Below, piece after piece: positions 10,888 to 21,028 of a stretch of DNA of 64,000 nt. Within the stretch, counting starts at the first letter, position 1. The number at the start of each line of letters is the position of its first letter. The notes under the pieces were generated by a model. The model was not told the origin of the DNA and did not search any database. It saw only the letters and a list, made by a program, of their open reading frames with translations. Source of the stretch: Bufo bufo (taxonomy: Eukaryota > Chordata > Amphibia > Anura > Bufonidae); NCBI RefSeq assembly GCF_905171765.1, contig NC_053390.1, forward strand, positions 502,363,336 through 502,427,335, in the 5' to 3' direction. Made by a program: the position numbers and the translations under genes.

Positions 10888-11156
10888 GTGATGGCAAAGG
10901 CAAAAAAACTCTCCCTTTTTGAACGTGGTCGGGTTGTTGAACTGCATAAGCAGGGTCTCTCACAGCGCGCCATCGTTGCTGAGGTGGGACGCAGTAAGAC
11001 AGTGATTTGGAATTTCTTAAATGATCTTGAGGGTTATGGAACAAAAGAGTCAAGTGGAAGACCCAAAAACATTTCACCAGCACTGAGCCGGAGGATCCAA
11101 TTGGCTGTCCATCAAGACACTGGACGATCCTCGACCCAAATTAAGGCCCTTACTGG
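10888..11156 (+). pseudogene. Tc1 transposase A, N-terminal part
   Basis: From Met 10888 the frame reads the paired-type helix-turn-helix DNA-binding domain: LSLFERGRVVELHKQGLSQ, then RAIVAEVGRSKTVIWNFL and SGRPKNISPALSRRIQLAV. It stops being transposase at TG (11151-11156), where the LTR begins. The domain would bind the element's terminal inverted repeats. Confidence 0.88.
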
Positions 11157-12108
11157 TGTAGTGTACGGGGACTGTAATGCCCGTCACTACGGAAGGGTCA
11201 CTTGTGTGCTGTCGTCCCCCTTATTTATGGGGAAGTTGGTATAAGTCGTCTTTATAAAATGTAATGTAATGTAATGCTATGTATTTCCCTGTTGCTGTAA
11301 AATGTGCATGTACAGGCCTGCTAGGGGTGTCATTCCAGCTCTTAGTCACTAGAGGGAGCTAGGGAGCCCTAGTCTATATAAGGCCCAGTCAGGGAAGGGA
11401 AAGGCAGTCTAAGGTTGATAGTCTAGTCTAACCAGAGATTAGACAATGTCAGAGTCCAGTCCAGGCCTGAAGCCTGCGGACTAGGAGAGGGTAATGCAGT
11501 CCCTGTAACCGGGTTCCAGATCCAAGGAGAAGGTTCCCCTCCTGAATTCATATACGCAGAAGCAGGAGTTCAGGAGTTCAGAAGTTTCTAGAGCCTGAGG
11601 AAACTGAGAGAGAGACAGAGGCAAGTCAAGAAAAGCAAGAGGTACTCAAGACAACAGAGGAGGTACTTGATAGAGATAAAACCAAGGATATACGCCAGAG
11701 CTAGGGCATTGGACCTTGGAGAAGAGTTTCTATGTTCCAGGATCAGTCAGGAATAGAGTGCAAGCTGCCTGTACTGCAAGCCCTGTGTTTAACACTCTAA
11801 AGTCACCTTGCTATATATATATATATTGCCTGCATCAACTGTATTGAAAATCAACTGTCTTCAAAGGAACTGCGCTTCCGTCAATGTCCCTAAATGATGA
11901 CTACTAAAGTTTGAATTCTGTTTTAACATCACGTGGTTCCTCAGTTATTCCTGCTATCAGCAAACGGCGTGCCACCGTTTAATTGGCACTGGCGTCACGA
12001 ACATTTCTCATCATCACCTGCCCTTGCAGAGAGTCAGCCGTCTCAGGTTAGTGTCTATTGCACTACAACACCCAGGAACATTTCTAAGCCTAACTTGAGT
12101 ACGCTGCA
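11157..12108 (+). repeat. 5' LTR, 952 bp
   Basis: TG...CA ended. It contains a TATATAAGG box (about 11374) that could serve as its promoter, a TA-rich run near 11813-11826 and a TGGCGTCACGAAC motif at 11990-12002. It is nearly identical to the 3' LTR. Confidence 0.93.
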
Positions 12109-12117
12109 CCTCTCTTT

Positions 12118-12135
12118 TGGCGTCACGAACAGGAT
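12118..12135 (+). promoter_or_regulatory. Candidate primer-binding site
   Basis: TGGCGTCACGAACAGGAT starts nine bases after the 5' LTR. It begins TGG, as required to pair with a tRNA CCA end. The matching tRNA was not identified. The first 13 bases also occur inside the LTR itself. Confidence 0.5.
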
Positions 12136-12392
12136 ACGCACGCTTTCTAGTGCAAGAAGCGTGAACTTTGTGCCTTATACAGTTGCCCTGTGACCAAAGT
12201 GACAAATTGCCTGTTTTATTAAAGTGGACTTTGTGGACTGAAAAACATACCCAAAGTGTCCCTAAAACCTCCAAAAAGCGCTGTGCAGTGTTGCGCTATC
12301 AAAAGGAAAGAAATCGCCACACCGGAGTGTGGTTTTGTGAACTTTTCATCATCCTGCTTGCTGTCAGTGAATAGACAGCGTTTCTACTAAAG

Positions 12393-13982
12393 ATGGCCGC
12401 TGAGCTTGCCGAATTTGCTGCTGCGTCATCTTCATCCCGAAAATGCGGGAAAAGTTGGCGCCTTTTTGATGAAAAAGCGGGAAAAGGTTCAAGGTCAGGC
12501 GCCACTGCTTATCTGGACATTTGCATGTCTGCCAGTATGGACTCCGCCTTCCCCATACTGGAATACCTGGGGGGCGGCCTCCCAGTGCAATGGGAGGATC
12601 TGGCTGATCTTATTGGCGCCACCCTGTCGCTCTCCAGAGAAGGATCGAGCATGTTGGAGAGTGAGCACTACTTTGCTGCCACGTCCGCGCCTGAAATACC
12701 GAAAATGGATAATGTTGGTGTAGAGCCTGAGGACGCTCCACCGGCCTACTCTCCGGGACCGGAGAGACCCGCCTGCCTGCCACGGGAGAAAGAACCAGAG
12801 CCCTGCTATGGCTCTTGGAGAGACTTCTTTCAGCCCTCTTTCAAGTGGTCCTCATTAATGGCAGAAATCCGGGAGCCCGCTATAAAGCGGAATACAAAGA
12901 CTAAAATATATTATGAGGAATTGACCAAGACTATCCATGAACGACACACCAACACCCAACCCCGCCTGGAAAGGAGAAAGGGGTTGGTGGTGTCCTTTGA
13001 CAAAACCCGTGGCTACGGGTTCATACAAGACTACCTAACTGGCAGAGACTTATACGTCAACAGGAGATCTGTTAAGAGAGACTACCTCCCTTCGTATCAG
13101 CATAGCCTCCGCGAGGGAGAGGAGGTGGAGTTCACCCCTGCCGAGAGCCTGAGAGGCCCATATGCGACTGCTGTGACCCGTCCCAAGCGAGAACCTGAGG
13201 ACAGGGAGGCAGAAGAAGACTACTCTGGCTGCGAGCAGGAACCTGAACGCTCTCCAGAACAGGCCCACCACGCCTTCCAGGAGCGAGGCTCCTTCATTGG
13301 GCCTAATGTCTTCTGGCAGCCAACCGTGTTGGAAAAATGGGTGAGCCCCTATCCTTCCCCCGAGCTGCCTCGACGGGAGAAGACAATCCAGGACTTAGAA
13401 AATTTAAAAGGACTCAGCGTTACCCTGGAAAATATCCGTAAAGGTCGGAGACCAGATGCGCCACCGGAGCCTGCAGCGGCCGCGTCCGACGCATCGTGTA
13501 CTGTACCTGCGCCGGCGGCGCCAGCAGAGGACAGCGATTCCGACACGGAAAGCATCGGTGACCAGATCGTCCGGCTGGAGGAAAAGTTGCGGGAGCTGCG
13601 CAAGATTGCCACCGCCAGGATCCAGACGCCGCCTAGGAAGGACGAGGTAAGGGTGCCTGTCACCACCCGTAAACCACCTTCTACTAATGTTGCTCCGTCC
13701 GGGCCCCAAGGAAGACCCCCTATTGCTGTGAATTGCTGCACAGAGCCCACCGGACCGCTTGCGGCGGCGGTACCCAATGCAGCACAACCCACAATCATTA
13801 TGCCGGGACCGGTACGGTCCACAAGAGTGTTTACCCCTAGGCCTATGGGGCCAATACCTATTAGGGGTCCCTTCACTTTGAAGCTGCCCCCTAACACTGT
13901 AATGTGGGCACATCCTCCTGCAGAGGACTACTACAGGCCATATTTGCCAGCAGAGCCAGGTGATTATGACATGCCACTGTGA
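12393..13982 (+). CDS. Element-encoded protein with Y-box-like cold-shock domain (529 aa)
   Basis: An intact ORF between the LTRs. Residues 1-195 are of unknown family, including SWRDFFQPSFKWSSLMAEI. Residues about 196-266 form a cold-shock domain: GLVVSFDKTRGYGFIQ carries the RNP1 motif, DLYVNRRSV matches RNP2, and DYLPSYQHSLREGEEVEF resembles the longer loop of vertebrate Y-box proteins rather than bacterial CspA. ATAVTRP closes the barrel. A Glu/Pro-rich tail follows, with a short likely coiled coil LEEKLRELRKIATARI at about 398-413. It occupies the position of gag, so it may bind the element's RNA. I do not recognise a capsid or zinc knuckle. Whether it is a Gag with an added domain or a captured host gene is open. 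Confidence 0.8.
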   Translation: MAAELAEFAAASSSSRKCGKSWRLFDEKAGKGSRSGATAYLDICMSASMDSAFPILEYLGGGLPVQWEDLADLIGATLSLSREGSSMLESEHYFAATSAPEIPKMDNVGVEPEDAPPAYSPGPERPACLPREKEPEPCYGSWRDFFQPSFKWSSLMAEIREPAIKRNTKTKIYYEELTKTIHERHTNTQPRLERRKGLVVSFDKTRGYGFIQDYLTGRDLYVNRRSVKRDYLPSYQHSLREGEEVEFTPAESLRGPYATAVTRPKREPEDREAEEDYSGCEQEPERSPEQAHHAFQERGSFIGPNVFWQPTVLEKWVSPYPSPELPRREKTIQDLENLKGLSVTLENIRKGRRPDAPPEPAAAASDASCTVPAPAAPAEDSDSDTESIGDQIVRLEEKLRELRKIATARIQTPPRKDEVRVPVTTRKPPSTNVAPSGPQGRPPIAVNCCTEPTGPLAAAVPNAAQPTIIMPGPVRSTRVFTPRPMGPIPIRGPFTLKLPPNTVMWAHPPAEDYYRPYLPAEPGDYDMPL

Positions 13983-14765
13983 ATCAGCCTGCTAGGCCTT
14001 TGATTTATTTTGCTAAAGAATGATGTTGAAAGCTTAACCCTTCCAGGACAGGAGTCCTATGTTTCTTGGTCGTTTGTTGCTGCTGCCAGTTTATCCACGG
14101 CTCAGTGGTAGGTGTTAACCACTGAAATATCAAAGTCAACGAAGCCAAGTTTGTTTCCAGGACCTCCTGCCTGCTTTTGCTATTCCACGCCAAGTTGTGC
14201 CTGTTCCTTTGTTGCACCTTTTACCCTTAACCCCCTTTTCAGGTTGATCAGGGGTATTACAGCACTTGTTTTATATTGTGCAACTTGATACTAAGGAACT
14301 GTGCCCGGAGATAGACTCTAAAGAACCTGAGCCTCTGAGATTCTTACTCTTTTTTAAAGGAAATGTGCCCAGAGATGGACTCCACCGCATGAGAGCCTCT
14401 GTGATTTATAGGAAAGTAACCTGGGTACGGACTCATATTTGTTCTTTGAGCCTCCAAGAACTTTTATACTGTTTTACCGTTTCTTGCTGTTCTATTAAGG
14501 ACAATTTGCACATATGGACTATCCTGGTATTAATGTCACGCTGTGCCAGGTCAGCGCCCCAGTTCCATTCACTATCCTGAGAGAAGAGAACGACGCCCCT
14601 TGTCACCACCCTTCACCTTTGCCAATTGGACCTGATATGAATGTAAATGCAGATGAATTACATATATGTATGCCTGCATGTCTCTTTTTCTATTTCAGGT
14701 GAAAATTACAGTTGGGCGGGCCCTGATGGAGTACGAGGTCGTACTCAGCTTAAAGCAGTGGGGTA

Positions 14766-15717
14766 TGTAGTGTACGGGGACTGTAATGCCCGTCACTACG
14801 GAAGGGTCACTTGTGTGCTGTCGTCCCCCTTATTTATGGGGAAGTTGGTATAAGTCGTCTTTATAAAATGTAATGTAATGTAATGCTATGTATTTCCCTG
14901 TTGCTGTAAAATGTGCATGTACAGGCCTGCTAGGGGTGTCATTCCAGCTCTTAGTCACTAGAGGGAGCTAGGGAGCCCTAGTCTATATAAGGCCCAGTCA
15001 GGGAAGGGAAAGGCAGTCTAAGGTTGATAGTCTAGTCTAACCAGAGATTAGACAATGTCAGAGTCCAGTCCAGGCCTGAAGCCTGCGGACTAGGAGAGGG
15101 TAATGCAGTCCCTGTAACCGGGTTCCAGATCCAAGGAGAAGGTTCCCCTCCTGAATTCATATACGCAGAAGCAGGAGTTCAGGAGTTCAGAAGTTTCTAG
15201 AGCCTGAGGAAACTGAGAGAGAGACAGAGGCAAGTCAAGAAAAGCAAGAGGTACTCAAGACAACAGAGGAGGTACTTGATAGAGATAAAACCAAGGATAT
15301 ACGCCAGAGCTAGGGTATTGGACCTTGGAGAAGAGTTTCTATGTTCCAGGATCAGTCAGGAATAGAGTGCAAGCTGCCTGTACTGCAAGTCCTGTGTTTA
15401 ACACTCTAAAGTCACCTTGCTATATATATATATATTGCCTGCATCAACTGTATTGAAAATCAACTGTCTTCAAAGGAACTGCGCTTCCGTCAATGTCCCT
15501 AAATGATGACTACTAAAGTTTGAATTCTGTTTTAACATCACGTGGTTCCTCAGTTATTCCTGCTATCAGCAAACGGCGTGCCACCGTTTAATTGGCACTG
15601 GCGTCACGAACATTTCTCATCATCACCTGCCCTTGCAGAGAGTCAGCCGTCTCAGGTTAGTGTCTATTGCACTACAACACCCAGGAACATTTCTAAGCCT
15701 AACTTGAGTACGCTGCA
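14766..15717 (+). repeat. 3' LTR, 952 bp
   Basis: It has the same length and ends as the 5' LTR and follows a short purine-rich stretch (AAAGCAGTGGGG). The CTGG duplication follows at 15718-15721. Confidence 0.93.
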
Positions 15718-16338
15718 CTGGTGCTGACTGCAGCCCCATAACCATCAGACGGCATCTGAGACTGAAGGGCTTCAAAAACAAAAAACGTCTTCAAAGACCT
15801 TGTCTCCTTGAAAGCTACAGAACTGCTTGTTTGGACTTTGCAAGAGAGCACCAAACATGGGACATTCAAAGGTGGAAGAAAGATTTATTCTCTGATGAGA
15901 AAAAATGTAACCTTGAATGTCCTGATGGTTTCCAACGTTACTGGCATGACAAGCAGATCCCACCTCTAGTTGTTGCAGAGAGCATTCCTCATGACTGAGG
16001 GCCCTCGTCTGTGTGGTAACGACTGGGCTTTTCAACAGGACAACGCTACAGTACACAATGCCCGCAGGACAAGGGACTTCTTCCAGGAGAATAACATCAC
16101 TCTTTTGGCCCTTCCTGCGTGTTCTCCTGATCTAAATCCAATTGAGAACCTTTGGGGATGGATGGCAAGGGAAGTTTACAAAAAAGGACAACAGTTCCAG
16201 ACAGTAGATGGCCTTCGTGCGGCCGTCTTCACCACTTGGAGAAATGTTCCCACTCACCTAATGGAAACGCTTGCATCAAGCATGCCGAAACAAATTTTTG
16301 AAGTGATAAACAATAACGGCGGAGCTACTCATTACTGA
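15718..16338 (+). pseudogene. Tc1 transposase A, C-terminal part
   Basis: The protein resumes directly after the LTR element: [17 protein letters not shown], then FSDEKKC with the first catalytic Asp. The frame is lost near 15990, with the segment expected between the first and second catalytic residues missing. It resumes with FQQDNATVHNARR (second Asp) and [14 protein letters not shown] (catalytic Glu), ending GGATHY at the stop 16336-16338. The internal deletion removes part of the RNase H-like fold. Confidence 0.88.
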
Positions 16339-16736
16339 GTGCATGTTTGGAAGTTGGATTTCTGTTTTGGGGGGGGTTTAGTTTTTTTTTGGAGGTGTGG
16401 TCCTAAACTTTTGATCAGCTGAAAAACAGCCTGTTTCAGTTTATTCGTTGTTTTCATTAAATTGAATGCTCAAAAAATGTTTTGTCTCACTCCCATTTCT
16501 TCTTGTTGCATGTTGAAGCTCTACTTGGAACCTTGTTAAGATCCAGCCATGCTAAATATGATTTTTTGCAATTTTTCAAGTGGTCTTAAACTTTTGATCA
16601 GGACTGTATATTTACGTTGGGTGGTCAGAAAGGGGTTAAAGCATTGTACAGGGAGTCCCCTTGTAGCAGTAAATGCTGCTCCTCACAGATCAGCAGGGCG
16701 GTGTAATGTGTGCGTCTGTTAGGCCATTGTTGGTGT

Positions 16737-17195
16737 CAAGGGCAGTGAGCGTTGGAGGCTTCATCTGAAGTCGCTTCGTTTAAAACTTTGGATTAATACT
16801 GTACAGTGATTAGTCTACGTACAGTCTTAGAATGTACGGGCTCCGAGGAGCCGACGTTAGTTATTCATGAAGTTGCGCGAGACTCCATTGAAAACTCAGG
16901 TAGTTGATTTTTAAAGTGGAAAAACACTTTAAAACTTGAAACCGGACTCGGCTTTGGTCCCGTCTAGAACCTCTGAACCGAAGCAGAGTTCTGTTTAAAG
17001 TTTTAAAGTGTTTTTCCACTTTAAAAATCAACTACCTGAGTTATTCAATGGAGTCTCGCGCAACTTTGTGAATAACTTACTTCGTCTCCTCGGAGCCCAT
17101 ACATTCTAAGACTGTACAGAGACGTATCACTGTACAGTATTACTTCCAAGTTTTGAATGAAGCATCTGAAGCTCGCTTCACTCAACACTGACCAT
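16737..17195. mobile_element. Long palindromic MITE, family unassigned
   Basis: The arms are roughly complementary across the whole element. For example GATTTTTAAAGTGGAAAAAC (about 16907) pairs with its complement near 17006, and GTACAGTCTTAGAATGTACG (about 16819) pairs with sequence near 17098. The outer ends are imperfect, so the duplication and superfamily were not resolved. Confidence 0.6.
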
Positions 17196-17439
17196 TATAG
17201 ACGTCTGCGTCCGTCTCTATGCACAGAAATAGAGAAATGAACATAAATATATAGAATACATATTTTTTTGGTTCAACAATACGTTTTTATTAAAAACAGT
17301 AAAACCTGCAGCTTTCACTTCGACTTGTACAGTAGAAAATATATAAGAATAAATCGGGTGCGGAGAAGATGAAAACCTGTTCTATTTAGTAAAACATGTG
17401 ACATACAACATGGCCTCCCCAGATAGCAGCCCGCAAACA
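17196..17439. other. Unassigned DNA with minus-strand AATAAA
   Basis: TTTTATTAAAAAC near 17286 gives AATAAA on the minus strand. It could be a polyadenylation signal for a leftward transcript, but no gene was recognised, so this is only a note. Confidence 0.25.
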
Positions 17440-20357
17440 AAATCACACTACGCCCCCCCCACATATCAAATCACACTGTGCCCCCCCACATACAAAAATC
17501 ACACAGCACCCCCCTGCATCCAATATTACTCGGCCCCCTCTCTTCACAATATTACAATGCCCGCCCCTGCATACAATATTATGCGACCCCCCCTCTGCAT
17601 ACAATATTATACGGGGCCCCCCCCTCTGCATACAATATTATACGGGGCCCCCCCTGCATACAATATTATACGGTGCCCCCCCTGCATACAATATTAAACG
17701 GGGCCCCCCGCATACAATATTACACAACCCCCCCGCATACAATATTACAAAACCCCCCGCATACAATATTATACAACCCTCCCAAGAATACAATCCCACA
17801 CGGCAGCCCCCCATCATACAATCTCACACCGTAGTCCCCCCATCCCACATGTCAGCCCCATCATACAATCTCACACGGTAGCCCCCCCATCCCACATGGC
17901 AGCCCCCCATCATACAATCTCACAACATAGTCCCCCCCATCCCACATGTCAGCCCCATCATACAATCTCACACGGTAGCCCCCCCATCCCACATGGCAGC
18001 CCCCATCATACAATCTCACACTGTAGTCCCCCCATCCCACATGGCAGCCCCCCATCATACAATCTCACACCGTAGTCCCCCCATCCCACATGGCAGCCCC
18101 CCATCATACAATCCCACACCGTAGTCCCCCCCATCCGCCATGGCAGCCCCCCATCATACAATCCCACACTGTAGTCCCCCCCATCCCACATGGCAGCCCC
18201 CCCATCATACAATCCCACACAGCAGCCCACCCCATCATACAATCCCACACGGCAGTCCCCCCCATCCCACATGGCAGCCCCCATCATACAATCTCACACC
18301 GTAGTCCCCCCCATCCCACATGTCAGCCCCATCATACAATCTCACACGGTAGCCCCCCCATCCCACATGGCAGCCCCCCATCATACAATCTCACACCGTA
18401 GTCCCCCCCATCCCACATGGCAGCCCCCCATCATACAATCCCACACTGTAGTCCCCCCATCCCACATGGCAGCCCCCCATCATACAATCCCACACCGTAC
18501 TCCCCCCATCCCACATGGCAGCCCCCCATCATACAATCCCACACAGCAGCCCACCCTATCATACAATCCCACACGGCAGTCCCCCCATCCCACATGGCAG
18601 CCCCCCATCATACAATCCCACACCGTAGTCCCCCCATCCTACATGACAGCCCCCCATCATACAATCCCACACAGCAGCCCACCCCATCATACAATCCCAC
18701 ACGGCAGTCCCTCCCATCCCACATGGCAGCCCCCCCATCATACAATCTCCCACCGTAGTCCCCCCCATCCCACATGGCAGCCCCCCATCATACAATCTCA
18801 CACCGTAATCCCCCATCCCACATGTCAGCCCCATAATACAATCCCACACAGCAGCACCCCCATCATACAATCTCACACGGCAGTCCCCATCCCACACGGC
18901 AGTCCCCCATCATACAATCCCACACCGTAGTCCCCCCCATCCTACATGACAGCCCCCCATCATACAATCCCACACAGCAGCCCACCCCATCATACAATCC
19001 CACACGGCAGTCCCCCCCATCCCACATGGCAGCCCCCCATCATACAATCCCACACCATAGTCCCCCCATCATACAATCCCACACAGCAGCCCCCCCATCA
19101 TACAATCCCACACCGTAGTCCCCCCATCCCACATGGCAGCCCCCCCATCATACAATCCCACACAGCAGCCCCCCCCATAATACAATCTCACACCGTAGTC
19201 CCCCCCATCCCACATGGCAGCCCCCCATCATACAATCCTACACAGCAGCCCCCCATCATACAATCTCACACCGTAGTCCCCCCCATCCCACATGGCAGCC
19301 CCCATCATACAATCCCACACAGCAGCCCCCATCATACAATCCCACACAGCAGCCCCCCATCATACAATCTCACACCGTAGTCTCCCCCATCCCACATGGC
19401 AGCCCCCCATCATAGAATCCCACACAGCAGCCCCCATCATACAATCTCACACCGTAGTCCCCCCATCCCACATGGCAGCCCCCCCATCATACAATCCCAC
19501 ACAGCAGCCCCCCATCATACAATCTCACACCGTAGTCCCCCCCATCCCACATGGCAGCCCCCCCATCATACAATCCCACACAGCAGCCCCCCATCATACA
19601 ATCCCACACTGTAGTCCCCCCTATCCCACATGGCAGCCCCCATCATACAATCCCACACAGCAGCCCCATCATACAATCTCACACCATAGTCCCCCCATCC
19701 CACATGGCAGCCCCCCATCATACAATCCCACACCATAGTCCCCCCCATCCCACATGGCAGCCCCCCCATCATACAATCCCACACAGCAGCCCCCCATCAT
19801 ACAATCTCACACCGTAGTCCCCCCCATCACACATGGCAGCCCCCATCATACAATCTCACACCGTAGTCCCCCCCATCCCACATGGCAGCCCCCCATCATA
19901 CAATCCCACAGCATAGTCCCCCCCCCATCCCACATGGCAGCCCCCCATCATACAATCTTGCACCGTAATCCCCCCATCCCACATGGCAGCCCCCCTTCTC
20001 ACACTGTAGTCCCCCCATCCCACATGGCAGCCCCCCATCATACAATCCCACACAGCAGCCCCCCATAATACAATCTCACACCGTAGTCCCCCCATCCCAC
20101 ATGGCAGCCCCCCCATCATACAATCCCACACAGCAGCCCCCCATCATACAATCTCACACCGTAGTCCCCCCCATCCCACATGGCAGCCCCCATCATACAA
20201 TCCCACACAGCAGCCCCCCCATCATACAATCTCACACCGTAGTCCCCCCCATCCCACATGGCAGCCTCCCATCATACAATCCCACACAGCAGCCCCCCCC
20301 CATCATACAATCTCACACCGTAGTCCCCCCATCCCACATGGCAGCCCCCCCCATCAT
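17440..20357. repeat. C-rich minisatellite, ~2.9 kb
   Basis: It begins with degenerate units (CATACAATATTATACGG and variants, 17440-17800), then becomes a regular array of CATCATACAATCTCACACCG or ...CACAGCAG plus CCCCCCATCCCACATGGCAG. Units are about 25 and 49 bp in mixed order. The plus strand is strikingly C-rich and G-poor, and the complement has frequent G runs. The long ORFs across it are repeat translations. A remnant continues at 21735-21775 after two inserted elements. Confidence 0.95.
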
Positions 20358-20940
20358 ACAATTTATTAATTATAAATCACATGAGCATTACAGGTGAGAC
20401 TCAAAAGGGACAGAACATGGAGACTGGGCCACAAAAGGCCTCTGGGGGATAATGTGACCATATACAGCAGGTAACAGACAATTAACAGAAGCTGTGAATA
20501 TTGGTACCTCCTGACGAAGCCTACGTGGCGAAACACGTGTTGAGGTCGAAGCAGTGGGGGAGCCGTGTCACCATTTTTCAGCAGCAACATGGGTAGGTAA
20601 CATGGTACCTGGATTAGGGTGGGACTAGTGATTTACAGTTATTGTTATATGCCATCTTTATGAGTAGTATTGCACTGTCCAATTACACCCTACAGCATCC
20701 ATTGCTGGGACGCTGTGAATAAGAGCTAGGTAGTTGTTCAACACTAGGGGACAGCAATAGCATCCGCAACTACTCCAATATTCACAGCTTCTGTTAATTG
20801 TCTGTTACCTGCTGTATATGGTCACATTATCCCCCATTGTGATTCTCCACATTGCAGAGGCCTTTTGTGGCCCAGTCTCCATGTTCTGTCCCTTTTGAGT
20901 CTCACCTGTAATGCTCATGTGATTTATAATTAATAAAATG
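20358..20940. mobile_element. Palindromic insertion with central hammerhead-like motif (PLE-like)
   Basis: The left arm (20361-20505) and right arm (20771-20938) are inverted copies, for example CACATGAGCATTACAGGTGA against its complement near 20905-20926. The right arm has ~20 extra bases near 20850. The spacer carries the hammerhead-like fold 20506-20546. It interrupts the minisatellite. No duplication was resolved. Confidence 0.7.
20506..20546 (+). ncRNA. Hammerhead-like ribozyme motif
   Basis: The core CTGACGA (20511-20517) is followed by stem II GCC/GGC (20519-20521 with 20527-20529) and GAAAC (20530-20534). Stem III is ACAC/GTGT. Stem I is ACCTC (20506-20510) with GAGGT (20542-20546). 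All three helices can form. The extra A at 20518 is shared with the other copies. Confidence 0.55.
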
Positions 20941-21028
20941 AGATTTTTTTACCTTGTTAAATCCTTGCTCTTTTTTTGTACAAGTTGCAGTAAGTTGGGG
21001 AGTGAGGTTCGGTTTTTGGGTTATTGTA

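Larger units (their letters stand above)
11157..15717 (+). mobile_element. Young non-autonomous LTR retrotransposon with cold-shock ORF
   Basis: Two 952-bp LTRs (11157-12108 and 14766-15717) start TGTAGTG and end GCTGCA. They differ at only two positions that I could see (11707 and 11781), so the insertion is recent. The flanking duplication is CTGG (an extra A makes a 5-bp reading possible). It sits in a Tc1 transposase gene. A primer-binding-site candidate follows the 5' LTR. The interior has one 529-codon ORF and no protease, RT, RNase H or integrase. The 3' untranslated part (about 14422-14630) matches the gypsy element at 33605-33800, so this looks like a non-autonomous partner mobilised by that gypsy family. 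Confidence 0.92.
10624..16608 (+). mobile_element. Tc1/mariner element A, interrupted by an LTR element
   Basis: The ends CAGTCCTGATCAAAAGTTTA and its complement (16583-16606) are bordered by TA. Sequence just inside the two ends is also inverted (TTCTTGTTGCATGTTGAAGC on the right). The transposase is split at codons for TG by the LTR element 11157-15717. It also has an internal deletion near 15990, so it is inactive. Confidence 0.9.

Noticed and set aside
13349..13913. Long minus-strand ORFs opposite the cold-shock ORF
   Set aside because: They are shadow frames of a GC-rich coding region with no recognisable motifs.
16861..17040. Palindrome as a replication origin or terminator
   Set aside because: Complementarity extends over most of the 460-bp element, as in a MITE.
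18090..20397. Several long plus-strand ORFs (100-246 codons) rich in Pro, His and Ser
   Set aside because: They are translations of the C-rich minisatellite in three frames, with no start context or domain.
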